Origin: Desulfosporosinus meridiei DSM 13257
GTDB taxonomy: Bacteria > Bacillota > Desulfitobacteriia > Desulfitobacteriales > Desulfitobacteriaceae
Direction: 5' to 3'
Assembly (NCBI RefSeq): GCF_000231385.2
Contig: NC_018515.1
Coordinates: 3,740,501-3,804,500 of the forward strand
Length of the DNA: 64,000 bases
Shown here: piece after piece, positions 34,283 through 43,204 of the stretch
Layout: each line of letters starts with the position of its first letter
Position numbering within the stretch: position 1 is the stretch's first letter
The notes under the pieces: model-generated
Told to the model about the DNA's origin: nothing
Database searches by the model: none
Seen by the model: the letters and a program-made list of their open reading frames with translations, nothing else
Program-made: the position numbers and the translations under genes

Positions 34283-35401
34283 TTATTTGGGGATTGTTCC
34301 GTCTACCCCTTCAACAAACCAGTCAAACGAAAGCATATCCTTGTCAGACATTACTTGACCCTCAGGAACTTTAACAGCTCCTGATTGATCCTTAACCGGT
34401 CCAGTAAAGACATCCCATTTGCCAGAAATGATTTTATCTTTAGCATCTGCTACAAGCTTTTTGGTATCATCGGTTACCATCGGACCATAAGGAGCGATGT
34501 CCACAATACCATCACTCATAGCACCCCAGTATTGATCATTTTTCCAGGTTTTATTGATAACTGACTCAACAGTTTTTACATAGTAAGGACCCCAGTTCCA
34601 AACTGCAGAGGTCAACACTGCTTTAGGTGCCATTTTTGACATATCCATGTTATAGCCAATTCCGTATTTACCTGCTTCCTCTGCAGCTTGCATAGGTCCA
34701 GGTGTATCTTGGTGTTGCGCAATAACATCCGCGCCATTGGTCAAAAGACTTTTAGCAGCATCTTTTTCCGCAGCAGGATCGTACCAGGTATTTGTCCAAA
34801 CAACTTTTACTTTAGCCTGAGGATTTACAGAACGAACCCCTTGGGTAAAGGCGTTGATGCCGCGAATAACTTCTGGAATCGGCATAGCAGCTACGTAACC
34901 AATGGTGTTTGTTTTAGTGGTTTTACCAGCTACTATTCCTGTTAAATAACGGGCCTGATACATACGACCAAAATATGTTCCTACATTATCAGCAGTTTTA
35001 TAACCGGAATTGTGCATAAATGTAACATCAGGGTATTTTTTGGCAACATTAATAGTCGGATCCATATAACCAAAGCTTGTTGTAAAAATGATTTTGTTGC
35101 CTTTTTCAGCAAGCTGGGTAATTACACGCTCTGAATCCGCTCCTTCAGGAACAGATTCGATAATCGTGGTTTCTACTTGTGGCATTTTTTCGATTAAGTA
35201 TTTACGGCCTTGGTCGTGAGCATAGCTCCAACCTGCGTCCCCTACCGGTCCAACATAGACAAAAGCAACCTTGATTTTCTCTTTGCCTGCATCGGCTGGT
35301 GCTGGTGCAGCTGTAGGAGCCTTAGCGCCACAACCAGAAATGACTAAGAGTAATGATACCAATAAGGTGATAAAAATTGCACTTTTTTTCTTTAAATTCA
35401 T
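34283..35401 (-). CDS. BMP-family lipoprotein, nucleoside-binding (system 2)
   Basis: The 372-residue lipoprotein has a clear lipobox (VISGC, Cys near residue 24) and a BMP fold (KVAFVYVGPVGDAGWSYAHDQGRKYL, IIFTTSFGYMDP, GADVIAQHQDTPGPMQAAEE). FVYVGPVGDAGWSYAHD is the hallmark of the purine-binding PnrA/Med subgroup and differs from system 1. It is the first gene of operon 2. The ATG follows GGAGG with ten bases spacing. Confidence 0.92.
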   Translation of the reverse strand: MNLKKKSAIFITLLVSLLLVISGCGAKAPTAAPAPADAGKEKIKVAFVYVGPVGDAGWSYAHDQGRKYLIEKMPQVETTIIESVPEGADSERVITQLAEKGNKIIFTTSFGYMDPTINVAKKYPDVTFMHNSGYKTADNVGTYFGRMYQARYLTGIVAGKTTKTNTIGYVAAMPIPEVIRGINAFTQGVRSVNPQAKVKVVWTNTWYDPAAEKDAAKSLLTNGADVIAQHQDTPGPMQAAEEAGKYGIGYNMDMSKMAPKAVLTSAVWNWGPYYVKTVESVINKTWKNDQYWGAMSDGIVDIAPYGPMVTDDTKKLVADAKDKIISGKWDVFTGPVKDQSGAVKVPEGQVMSDKDMLSFDWFVEGVDGTIPK

Positions 35402-35720
35402 CTCAATGTTTCCTCCTTTTTCTCTCTACATAAATAACTGACTTATCTGTTAAATTTCACCTCCCGTTGCGTTACAAGAAAAGCTTCCCAGAGATATCAC
35501 CTCTAGAAAGCTTCGTTGCCAAATTACTCAGTCCTAGTTCTATTATATTACCTTCAAATAAAAAATACAATGATTTCTTATAGATGAAAGATTTACTTCG
35601 TCTTCAATAAAATACTAGGTAATCTCGGTGAACTCGTTCAGCTAAAGGTTTAGTGAAATGATCAAAATAAACGCATTCTTTTATCTTTATGATATCTAAA
35701 TCCTTAATTCTTTTATAAAA
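35402..35720. other. Promoter region of BMP operon 2
   Basis: No gene seen. It is AT-rich, with an imperfect inverted pair AAAGCTTCCCAGAG/CTAGAAAGCTT near 35480-35515, and should contain the promoter of the lipoprotein gene. Confidence 0.35.
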
Positions 35721-35758
35721 AAACAAGCACTTGCAGACAGATCTACAAATGCTTGTTT
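35721..35758 (-). terminator. Terminator of the LutA/LutB-like operon
   Basis: AAACAAGC...GCTTGTTT with inner pairing, then a run of T on the minus strand. Nine bases past the stop codon. Confidence 0.85.
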
Positions 35759-35766
35759 AGAACTAT

Positions 35767-36978
35767 TTAGTCTTCGTAAGTCCCGTAAACAATACGCTCG
35801 CGAAGCTCGCCAATCATAGCGGGAACATTGATACTCATAGGACACCGCTCAACACATCTACCACAGCGCAAACAGGAATAAACCAGCGGAGCAGCTTTTT
35901 CCATTCCACCAGACACAAAAGCCGTCCAGACCGTGCCTATGCCTCCCATATATGTGTGACCAAAATGACCGGCAGTAACTTGGAATACAGGACACTCATA
36001 CATACATCCGCCACAACGCAGACAATGTAGAGCTTGAGTAAACTTCTCTTCCTGAGCCATTTCTTTACGACCATTATCTACGAAGATAACATAGAACTCC
36101 TTCGGGCCATGTGCTCCATAAGTGGTAACTTTTTCAATATCTCCAGTCTTACTGGGACCGCTAACAATATTGACATAGCCAGGCACTCCATACTGTGCAT
36201 ATCGCCAGGTAACTTCTGCTACCTTCATTGCATCTTGGAAGGTAGGCACTAATTTCTCGACACCAACCATGACTATATGAACCGGAGGCGCCCCTGTCGC
36301 CAGACGAACATTTCCCTCGTTTTCAATAATAACCATCGCTCCCGTGTCAGCAGCCACAACATTAGCTCCGCTGATACCAACGTCTGAAGTAAAATACTTT
36401 TCACGCAGGAATTCTCTAACAACCTTTACCTCTTCTGCAATGTCAGGCGAGACTTCTTTCTTGAAAAACTTGGTGAAAACTTCAGCAACCTGCTCACGAG
36501 GAACATGAATAGAAGGAGAAAGAATGTGCATTGGCCGTTCCTTACGCAGTTGGAGGATAAACTCTCCTAAGTCAGTCTCCCATACTTCGTTTCCATTTTC
36601 CTCTAAATATTCACGTAGGTGAAGTTCTTCTCCTAACATGCTTTTTCCTTTGACAACAGTTTTTCCCTTTCCAATAATACCCAGGGCTATTTCAAGGGCT
36701 GCCTGATGATCTTTGGCATAAAAGGCTTTCCCTTTATTCCGTTCCACCGAAGCCATAGCTTGTTCTAATAAGGTGTCTAAACTAGCCATGGACCGGGTTT
36801 TAATCTCTTGTACTTCCTCTGCCAAAGCTGGAGTATGCGGGAAACGCTCTAAAGTTTCCGAAACTGTATTTCGGTAGGAACTTACAGCTCTGGATATTGC
36901 TGTACGAATGTTTTTGTCCTCACTAGCTTCATTAAGAGACTTGGCATACTTGACAAAGTCCTTTCTAAAATCGGTCAT
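35767..36978 (-). CDS. LutB-like iron-sulfur protein (LUD domain)
   Basis: The 403 residues combine an LUD domain (about 60-290, with KSMLGEELHLREYLE and GAMVIIENEGNVRLATGAPP) and two C-terminal [4Fe-4S] motifs, CLRCGGCMYECP and CLRCGRCVERCP. This is the layout of LutB/LldF, a subunit of the three-part lactate oxidation complex. It overlaps the LutA-like gene by four bases (ATGA). No LutC gene and no lactate dehydrogenase flavoprotein or permease is in the window, so the electron donor is uncertain; lactate or another hydroxy acid is inferred. Confidence 0.9.
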   Translation of the reverse strand: MTDFRKDFVKYAKSLNEASEDKNIRTAISRAVSSYRNTVSETLERFPHTPALAEEVQEIKTRSMASLDTLLEQAMASVERNKGKAFYAKDHQAALEIALGIIGKGKTVVKGKSMLGEELHLREYLEENGNEVWETDLGEFILQLRKERPMHILSPSIHVPREQVAEVFTKFFKKEVSPDIAEEVKVVREFLREKYFTSDVGISGANVVAADTGAMVIIENEGNVRLATGAPPVHIVMVGVEKLVPTFQDAMKVAEVTWRYAQYGVPGYVNIVSGPSKTGDIEKVTTYGAHGPKEFYVIFVDNGRKEMAQEEKFTQALHCLRCGGCMYECPVFQVTAGHFGHTYMGGIGTVWTAFVSGGMEKAAPLVYSCLRCGRCVERCPMSINVPAMIGELRERIVYGTYED

Positions 36979-37955
36979 GCTTTAACCCCCCTATATAGGA
37001 ATTCAATCAAGTCTTCAATTACTGCGGAATCACCTTTTGCTCGTCCTCCTTCTAGGGCTGACAGGCAATAAGGACAAGACGTTAATATATGGGATGAACC
37101 GCTGTCCTTCAATTCATTGACACGGCGTCCGCCGATAACATGGGATAACTCCGGAAACAGAATTTTAATAGGTCCACCGCAACAAGAGGTCCATTCGCGA
37201 TTCATCTGAGCTTCTTTGACCTCAGCACCAACACTTTCTAGAATGTCTCTCAATTCTTGGTGGATGTTTAATTCACGGGCCAAACGACACGAATCATGAA
37301 TCACGACTGTCTCAGGGGATGGAATCTTAGCTAGCTTGTCTCGTCGTTCCCAAACAAGATCAATATAAGTACGAATTTCAAAATCAAAACCTTCGATCAG
37401 TTTTGGATAAACGAATTTAAAGACTTCTGCCGCATGTGGAGATAAGCAAACAATAGTTTTCGCACCACTTTTCTTAATTACCTCTACAACTCTCTTAGCA
37501 TAGTCTTTCATATCCTTTAAATACCCTAATTCATAGAGCAAGGCTCCACTGTATAACTCCTCACTACCTGAGTAGCAAAACTCATATCCTAATTCCTTGA
37601 GTACCTTTGCCGCTTTATAACAGACAGAGTTATATCTGTCCTTGTCCTTAGCCAGGACAGAAGCGTACATCTTTTCCGGGCTGATTCCAGTCTTATTTAA
37701 AATATTCCTAGCACCCATCATCATTGAAAAAACCTTACTACCCTGGTCAAGATGCGTGATTGTTTTAACCAATGAGTCAATAAAGGGGAGCATTTGGTAT
37801 TCTCCGCCTGTATAAAAAAGCAAATCTCCTTTAACTGGCAAGTTCAATTCCTTGGCCCAAGAAGCGACTTCAGAACCCTTCAAGGCCAGGGGACTACCAT
37901 GCTTAATAATATTTTCACTTATTACATCAAGTACCATTGGCATTTTTGTTTCCAA
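36975..37955 (-). CDS. LutA-like protein with cysteine-rich CCG domains
   Basis: The 326-residue protein has a CCG-type C-terminal half: HDSCRLARELNIHQELRDIL with a single Cys, SCCGGPIKILFPE, then TSCPYCLSAL. This corresponds to the heterodisulfide-reductase-like Cys-rich domain of LutA/GlpC. The N-terminal half has a weaker first copy (LLFYTGGEYQML) without the cysteines, so only one iron-sulfur site is expected. It forms an operon with the LutB-like gene. The start is TTG 37955, 12 bases after GGGAGG; ATG 37943 is an alternative. Confidence 0.85.
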   Translation of the reverse strand: METKMPMVLDVISENIIKHGSPLALKGSEVASWAKELNLPVKGDLLFYTGGEYQMLPFIDSLVKTITHLDQGSKVFSMMMGARNILNKTGISPEKMYASVLAKDKDRYNSVCYKAAKVLKELGYEFCYSGSEELYSGALLYELGYLKDMKDYAKRVVEVIKKSGAKTIVCLSPHAAEVFKFVYPKLIEGFDFEIRTYIDLVWERRDKLAKIPSPETVVIHDSCRLARELNIHQELRDILESVGAEVKEAQMNREWTSCCGGPIKILFPELSHVIGGRRVNELKDSGSSHILTSCPYCLSALEGGRAKGDSAVIEDLIEFLYRGVKA

Positions 37956-38146
37956 AACCTAACACGTCCTCCCATATTAAAATATGGTTCAAATACTCTT
38001 TGTCTGGAATTTGAGCATTTTTCTCCATTCAGAAAGCGCGCATCGATTTTCTCTAAGCGCGCCTTCATTATCCATCAAAAAATCCCAAGTAAACGTAACT
38101 GTATACTCTTTATTATAATAAAAATTCCCTATTAAAGTAACCCCAC

Positions 38147-38182
38147 CAGAAGTTGTATTATGTATTCATAATACAACTTCTG
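38147..38182. promoter_or_regulatory. 16-bp perfect palindrome in a divergent promoter region
   Basis: CAGAAGTTGTATTATG and its exact inverted copy flank a TATT loop. No T-run follows on either strand. It lies 192 bases before the LutA-like gene and about 215 before the M23 gene. A GntR-type or similar operator is the simplest reading. Confidence 0.5.
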
Positions 38183-38396
38183 ATTCGACCTCTTAAATAG
38201 AGCTCCTAGAAAGAATTAATTTATTCAAAATGTATTATTGTCTCATTTATGAGGGGTTTTAGCCCTTCGTATCTGCTTAACCGAAAAGTTGTCAAGATTC
38301 GCAAACAATTATCTGGGTTTCTTGACAAATACTGTCATGAAGTTTATTGTACACATAAGCAATCGTCATATCAATCTATTTTTCTGGAGGAATGAG

Positions 38397-39305
38397 ATGA
38401 AAGGTAAATATACCATAATATTTATCCCACCAGATCACTCTACTACTCGCCAATTCCAGATCACAAAACGGGGTAAGCAGTATTTGGGTGCCTTTACGAT
38501 TCTTATAGGAGTGGTGATTGTCGGTCTATTTGCTCGAAACCTCTATCTAAGTCATTATATAAATCATCTTCAGCCCACAATTGACCATATCACTCAGCTC
38601 AAGTCCACCATCAAAGAGCGCGACCAGACGATCAATAATTTAAGCGAACAGTCCACTCAAATAACCGAAGACCTTAGGCGAATAACAGACCTTGAAGAAA
38701 AAATATCCTCAATCCTTCAGCTAGATTCGCCCTCCCCACCAACATCCCTTAGCCGTGGCATTCCCTCTGAAACCTTAGTTCTTGCCAACGTTTCTCCCCC
38801 GATTGGCACTCCCACTCAATACGCTCAGATTGTGACAAACCATTTGAATACCTTACAACGTTATTATGAAATAGCCGCTGTACAAAAAGATAAATTAGAC
38901 CACACACCAAGCATTCTTCCCGTAGAAGGTGAAATTACCTCTCGTCATGGGTACCGCTACAATCCTTTTGGTGGCTTGTCCAAAGAATTCCATAACGGCA
39001 TAGACATTGCCTGTAATTACGGAACTCCTATTATAGCGACGGCCGATGGAATTGTCACCTTTTCCGCTAGAAATTCAATTTTCGGTCTTAGAATAGATAT
39101 CGATCACGGTGACGGTATCAGAACCTTTTATGGCCATAACTCCAAGCTACTGGTCAAAGAAGGTGACCGGGTAAAAAAGGGTGATGTTATAGCTTACAGC
39201 GGTAACTCCGGAAGAAGTACAGGATCTCATCTTCATTATGGCACTTATGTTAATGGAAAGAATGTCGACCCCTTAACCTTTACTGAAGTATTAAAGGAGA
39301 CTTAA
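38397..39305 (+). CDS. M23 (LytM-type) peptidase with membrane anchor
   Basis: The 302-residue protein has one membrane helix (about residues 30-50), a coiled coil (about 55-105) and a C-terminal M23 peptidase domain. The zinc-site motifs are intact: HNGIDIA (His and Asp) and HLHYG. The preceding RHGYRYNPFGG is typical. It should cut or regulate cutting of peptidoglycan cross-bridges outside the membrane. ATG 38397 follows GGAGG with a six-base gap. The next gene is a bactofilin four bases on, a common pairing in which bactofilin localises the hydrolase. Confidence 0.9.
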   Translation: MKGKYTIIFIPPDHSTTRQFQITKRGKQYLGAFTILIGVVIVGLFARNLYLSHYINHLQPTIDHITQLKSTIKERDQTINNLSEQSTQITEDLRRITDLEEKISSILQLDSPSPPTSLSRGIPSETLVLANVSPPIGTPTQYAQIVTNHLNTLQRYYEIAAVQKDKLDHTPSILPVEGEITSRHGYRYNPFGGLSKEFHNGIDIACNYGTPIIATADGIVTFSARNSIFGLRIDIDHGDGIRTFYGHNSKLLVKEGDRVKKGDVIAYSGNSGRSTGSHLHYGTYVNGKNVDPLTFTEVLKET

Positions 39306-39309
39306 CGAA

Positions 39310-39747
39310 ATGTTTAAAAAAATTTCCCCTTCTCATTCTAGTGGTGATACTACTCTAATTGCTGCGGAGTGCCAAATTACCGGGTCTATTAAAATCAATG
39401 GGAATGCCCGAATTGACGGCAAAATCGAGGGAACTGTTCAATCAACCGGTGATTTAGTAATCGGCCCCAGCGCTTACTTGATGGCCGACATCGAAGCCAA
39501 TACTGTAAGCATTGCCGGAGAAGTACACGGAAACATAAAGACTACAGATCTATTAGAGTTAACTTCAACTGCTCGCTTATTTGGAGATATCAGCACCCGC
39601 CAATTTAAAGTTGACCAAGGGGCTCGGTTTACCGGAATGAGTCAACTACTTGATGAAGCAACGTCCCAGGTGATCAGTCATGATAACAGTAAAGAGTCTT
39701 CTCCTGCCAAAGAAACAACACGAGTTTCATCACTTGCCGAAATATAA
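39310..39747 (+). CDS. Bactofilin (polymer-forming cytoskeletal protein)
   Basis: The 145-residue bactofilin (DUF583) has the right-handed beta-helix repeat pattern with short hydrophobic strands: TLIAAECQITGSIKINGNARIDGKIEGTV and repeats to about residue 115. It should self-assemble into filaments on the membrane. It is translated four bases after the M23 peptidase gene, and the two likely form a localisation pair for cell-wall work, shape or sporulation. The ATG follows AAGGAG with ten bases spacing. Confidence 0.92.
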   Translation: MFKKISPSHSSGDTTLIAAECQITGSIKINGNARIDGKIEGTVQSTGDLVIGPSAYLMADIEANTVSIAGEVHGNIKTTDLLELTSTARLFGDISTRQFKVDQGARFTGMSQLLDEATSQVISHDNSKESSPAKETTRVSSLAEI

Positions 39748-39764
39748 GATTTCATATGGTGAAA

Positions 39765-39797
39765 GGCAGTCGACCAGTACTTCTGGCGACTGCCTTT
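39765..39797 (+). terminator. Terminator after the bactofilin gene
   Basis: GGCAGTCG...CGACTGCC with inner CCAG/CTGG pairing, then TTTT. It may also serve leuA on the other strand. Confidence 0.85.
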
Positions 39798-39850
39798 TGC
39801 GGTCAAGGACTCCATTTCATTAATGGGGTGCCCTCCATGAATGGGGTTGT

Positions 39851-41383
39851 TTAAGCTTCCTCTTCGCTTCCCCCGAAATCGGGGCGTATTTCTCTCTTTT
39901 CGAGAGCATTAATATAGGCTTTTGCGCTGGCCTCGATGATATCAGTCGAAAAACCTTTTCCAACTACAAGACGTCCATCCTCGTGACGCAGCTTAACTGT
40001 AGCCTCTCCCAGTGCCTCGCTGCTTCTTGTTACAGATTTCAGGGTGTAATCTTCAAGAATTGCGGTATTTCCTGTGATCCTATCAATAGTATTAAACAAT
40101 GCATTTACCGGGCCATTTCCACAGGCGGCATCAGTCATTATAGTCCCTTCAATTTCCAGGCTTACCGTTGCCGTAGCCATCTCAATTCCATTAGTGGCAA
40201 TAGACATACTCTGCAAGACAATACTATTAAGAGCCCCTCCCGAATCACCCATCAAAACAAACAAATCTTGGTCAAACACTTCTTTCTTAAGGTCTGCCAA
40301 CTGTAAAAATCTTTTATAAACGTCATCCAGCTGAGCCCCAGATACCTGGTAACCCAGTTCTTCTAAACAATGCTGAAGAGCATGCCTCCCCGATCTAGCT
40401 GTAAGGCTAATTAGATTCTGCGCCACTCCAATAGTTTCCGGTTGAATAATCTCATAGGTTTCTCGATCCTTAAGAACCCCATCTTGATGAATACCTGAGG
40501 CATGGTTGAAAGCATTAGCTCCTACAATCGCCTTATGGTCAGGAATGGTTACTCCAGTTATACGGGAAACCAGTCTGCTGGTGGCTGATATTTCACGAGT
40601 ATTTACTTTGCTCTCTACTCCGTACGCAGCCCGCCGCGTGTAAATTGCCATGATTACCTCTTCAAGAGAGGTATTACCTGCCCGCTCACCAATACCATTT
40701 ATTGTTCCCTCCACTTGGCTGGCTCCTGCTTTTATTCCCGCTAAGGAGTTGGCTGTTGCCATACCCAAGTCATTGTGGCAATGAACACTTACAATAGCCT
40801 TGTCAATATTCTTAACGTTTTTAATTACATACTCTATAAGTTCCCCATATTCCCACGGGCTGGCATAACCGACGGTATCCGGAATATTAACGACGGTAGC
40901 TCCTGCGGAGATAACATTTTCGATTACTCTTGCTAAGAACATGGGATCGCTGCGAAACGCATCCTCTGCGTAGAATTCAACATCGCCGACATATTTTTTG
41001 GCGTACTTCACAGCGGCAACAGCCCGTTCTACAACTTGATCTGGGTTAAGTTTTAATTTCTTTTCCATGTGGAGTGGAGATACCCCTATGCCGGTATGGA
41101 TTCGAGGATATTCCGCTTTGCGCAGAGCTTGGGCACAAAGATCAATGTCCGCCTCTACTGCTCTAGTCAGCCCACAGATGGTTACTCCTTTTAGTTCTTG
41201 GGCCATTGTACGAACTGACTCCATGTCGCCAGGCGAGGACGCCGGAAAGCCTGCTTCGATAATATCTACTCCCAGCTTTACTAACTGGTGCCCGATTTCT
41301 AATTTTTCTCTAACGTTCAGGGTAATTCCTAAGGATTGCTCCCCATCTCTGAGGGTAGTATCAAACACATACAACTTACGCAT
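39851..41383 (-). CDS. leuA: 2-isopropylmalate synthase
   Basis: The 510-residue enzyme condenses acetyl-CoA with 2-oxoisovalerate in the first committed step of leucine synthesis. Signatures are FDTTLRDGEQSLG, NIPDTVGYA, HCHNDLGMATANSLAGI and NGIGERAGN in the TIM barrel. A LeuA dimer domain follows (about 375-505), carrying the leucine feedback site. The length is normal. It is a single gene behind a leucine T-box. AAGGAGG stands seven bases before the ATG. Confidence 0.95.
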   Translation of the reverse strand: MRKLYVFDTTLRDGEQSLGITLNVREKLEIGHQLVKLGVDIIEAGFPASSPGDMESVRTMAQELKGVTICGLTRAVEADIDLCAQALRKAEYPRIHTGIGVSPLHMEKKLKLNPDQVVERAVAAVKYAKKYVGDVEFYAEDAFRSDPMFLARVIENVISAGATVVNIPDTVGYASPWEYGELIEYVIKNVKNIDKAIVSVHCHNDLGMATANSLAGIKAGASQVEGTINGIGERAGNTSLEEVIMAIYTRRAAYGVESKVNTREISATSRLVSRITGVTIPDHKAIVGANAFNHASGIHQDGVLKDRETYEIIQPETIGVAQNLISLTARSGRHALQHCLEELGYQVSGAQLDDVYKRFLQLADLKKEVFDQDLFVLMGDSGGALNSIVLQSMSIATNGIEMATATVSLEIEGTIMTDAACGNGPVNALFNTIDRITGNTAILEDYTLKSVTRSSEALGEATVKLRHEDGRLVVGKGFSTDIIEASAKAYINALEKREIRPDFGGSEEEA

Positions 41384-41404
41384 TACAATTCCTCCTTAAA
41401 AATA

Positions 41405-41740
41405 AAATAAACCCTTCATCTCTAATTGAGACGAAGGATTAGTTCGCGGTACCACTCAAGTTGACGGCAAATAGCCGTCTTCTCTGCAGATACGAGACTT
41501 ATCGATATTCCTTGTTCGTGTCCATAGTTGAATCTAAAAGAACTTAATAGATCTAACTACTAACATCGATCAAGGATCTTCGAGTCATCTGATATCCCCT
41601 TCCTTTTAACGGTGGAAGTTCCGTCCGAGCCTACTTTTTACATTTCGGTCGGCTACTCAAGGAAGAGTTCTAAACCCATACCATTATTGCCTTTCACCAG
41701 CCGGCAACTCTCTTAAAACAGCACTAGGATTATACTATTT
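41405..41740 (-). promoter_or_regulatory. T-box riboswitch (leucine) of leuA
   Basis: The minus strand shows stem I (AGAGAGTTGCCGGCTGGTGAAAGGCAA region, 41687-41714) and a GAACTC specifier loop whose CTC codon (41665-41667) is Leu. It also shows the T-box core TGGTACCGCG (41445-41454) and a terminator CCTTCGTCTC/GAGATGAAGG (41413-41437) followed by a T-rich tail. Uncharged tRNA-Leu should prevent termination and switch leuA on. Confidence 0.9.
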
Positions 41741-41827
41741 CCTGTCATCGTCATTTTAACAGTTTATAACATTCTACACTACTTCCATCGATTGTCAAGA
41801 GTGTTTCCGACTTTTCTTTCCTCCGAT

Positions 41828-43123
41828 TCAACCCTTAAGGCGTTTTCCTTCTTTCAGTTCTTTTAAATTAGGATCCTGAAGAACTTGATCTCCTTCACTT
41901 AAGCCTTCCTCGATGGTAACTTGACTGTCATTTTCCAACCCTTTCTTAACGGGCTGAATTTTTGCCTTACCTTCTCGAACTATCCAAACGGCATCTCCTT
42001 CTTGATAAGGAAAAAGGGCTGTTTTAGGGATCATTAGTTGATCTGGAACTTCTAAGGTGGTGAACATGACATCCACATTGCTTCCTAAAACGACACTCGG
42101 TGAGTTCTCAGAGAGCTGAATAGTAACTTTAACCCGATTTTCTTTAAGTCCGAGTGGAGAAATTTTCTCGACGGCTGAGATAGCCACCTCATTCACTGTA
42201 CCCTCAAAGGACTTTTTACCCGAACTGGTTTCTTGAATTACTTGAACCGGACTTCCCACTTTAATATCGAGAGCATCACTTGCTAGGACATAGCTTTCCA
42301 AATTATACCCGCCATTTATAAACACGGTCATAATTTGCTGACCTTGGGGGATAACGTTGCCTTCTTTTAGAGAGAGATCTTTGATAAACCCGTCTTGTTG
42401 GGCAACCACTACAGCATCACTTATCTTCTCTTCTAACTGGTCAATCTGCGCTTGAAGAGCTTTCTTCTGATTACTATAATATAGCTCTGTTCCTTGTGAA
42501 GTTTGATGTTGCTCATAGATCAGTTGTAAGCCTAATTTCTGCTGCTCTAAGAAGTTTTTTGCCTTTTCGAAAGTTCTCTCGGCTTCTTCGTATTGAACAC
42601 GCGCAATTGAACCAGCCTCATAAAGTGCCTTCTGGCGAACTAAGTTTTGTTCCTCAGTCTGGGCATCCTTTTCCGCCAGCTGTATGAGTAAGGTTTGTTG
42701 GGCGATTTGTGCTTGATCAGGGCTTTTATAATTTTCTAAGCGCTGTCCTTCGAGACTCTGTAATTGGGCTCTCAATCCTTCCAGCTGATAGTTCAAATCA
42801 CTAGTACTCATCTCCAATAGTACTTGTCCTTTTTTTACGCTCTCGCCATTTTTAACCTTAAGGGACTCCAGTTTTCCTTCAACTGGGTTAAATATTGGCC
42901 ACTCCTTTGCAGCCATAACTTCCCCCTCCTCAGTGAAACCTTTGCTAAAATCGTTGGGCTGCAGAGTAATTACCTCAACTGCCAGAGGCATGACTTTAGA
43001 GATGGTGACCGAAATAAGAATCAGGAATGCAAGTCCTCCAAAAATTATTAGTTTACGATTTTTAAATCTAGGAAATTTAAATCTGTTTGGTGTTTGATTA
43101 AACTTAGCTTTTTCTATGACCAT
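41828..43123 (-). CDS. Efflux adaptor (HlyD/MacA type)
   Basis: The 431-residue membrane-fusion protein has one N-terminal helix (about residues 25-45), a lipoyl-like half (VEGKLESLKVKNGESVKKGQ), a long coiled coil (about 105-225) and a second lipoyl/beta-barrel part. It should couple the FtsX-type permease to the outside. It is the last gene of an operon with a TetR regulator, ATPase and permease. ATG 43123 follows GTAGGAGGGG; the longer frame from 43180 would include that ribosome site. Confidence 0.87.
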   Translation of the reverse strand: MVIEKAKFNQTPNRFKFPRFKNRKLIIFGGLAFLILISVTISKVMPLAVEVITLQPNDFSKGFTEEGEVMAAKEWPIFNPVEGKLESLKVKNGESVKKGQVLLEMSTSDLNYQLEGLRAQLQSLEGQRLENYKSPDQAQIAQQTLLIQLAEKDAQTEEQNLVRQKALYEAGSIARVQYEEAERTFEKAKNFLEQQKLGLQLIYEQHQTSQGTELYYSNQKKALQAQIDQLEEKISDAVVVAQQDGFIKDLSLKEGNVIPQGQQIMTVFINGGYNLESYVLASDALDIKVGSPVQVIQETSSGKKSFEGTVNEVAISAVEKISPLGLKENRVKVTIQLSENSPSVVLGSNVDVMFTTLEVPDQLMIPKTALFPYQEGDAVWIVREGKAKIQPVKKGLENDSQVTIEEGLSEGDQVLQDPNLKELKEGKRLKG

Positions 43124-43204
43124 TTTTACCCCTCCTACCCTCAACTCACAGATTAACTGTTTGCATACTTCACCTTTCATTCAGATTCAATTCCAACTTT
43201 AGTC

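Noticed and set aside
35767-37955. Complete lutABC operon
   Set aside because: Only LutA-like and LutB-like genes are present; no LutC frame lies on either side, so the full name was not given.
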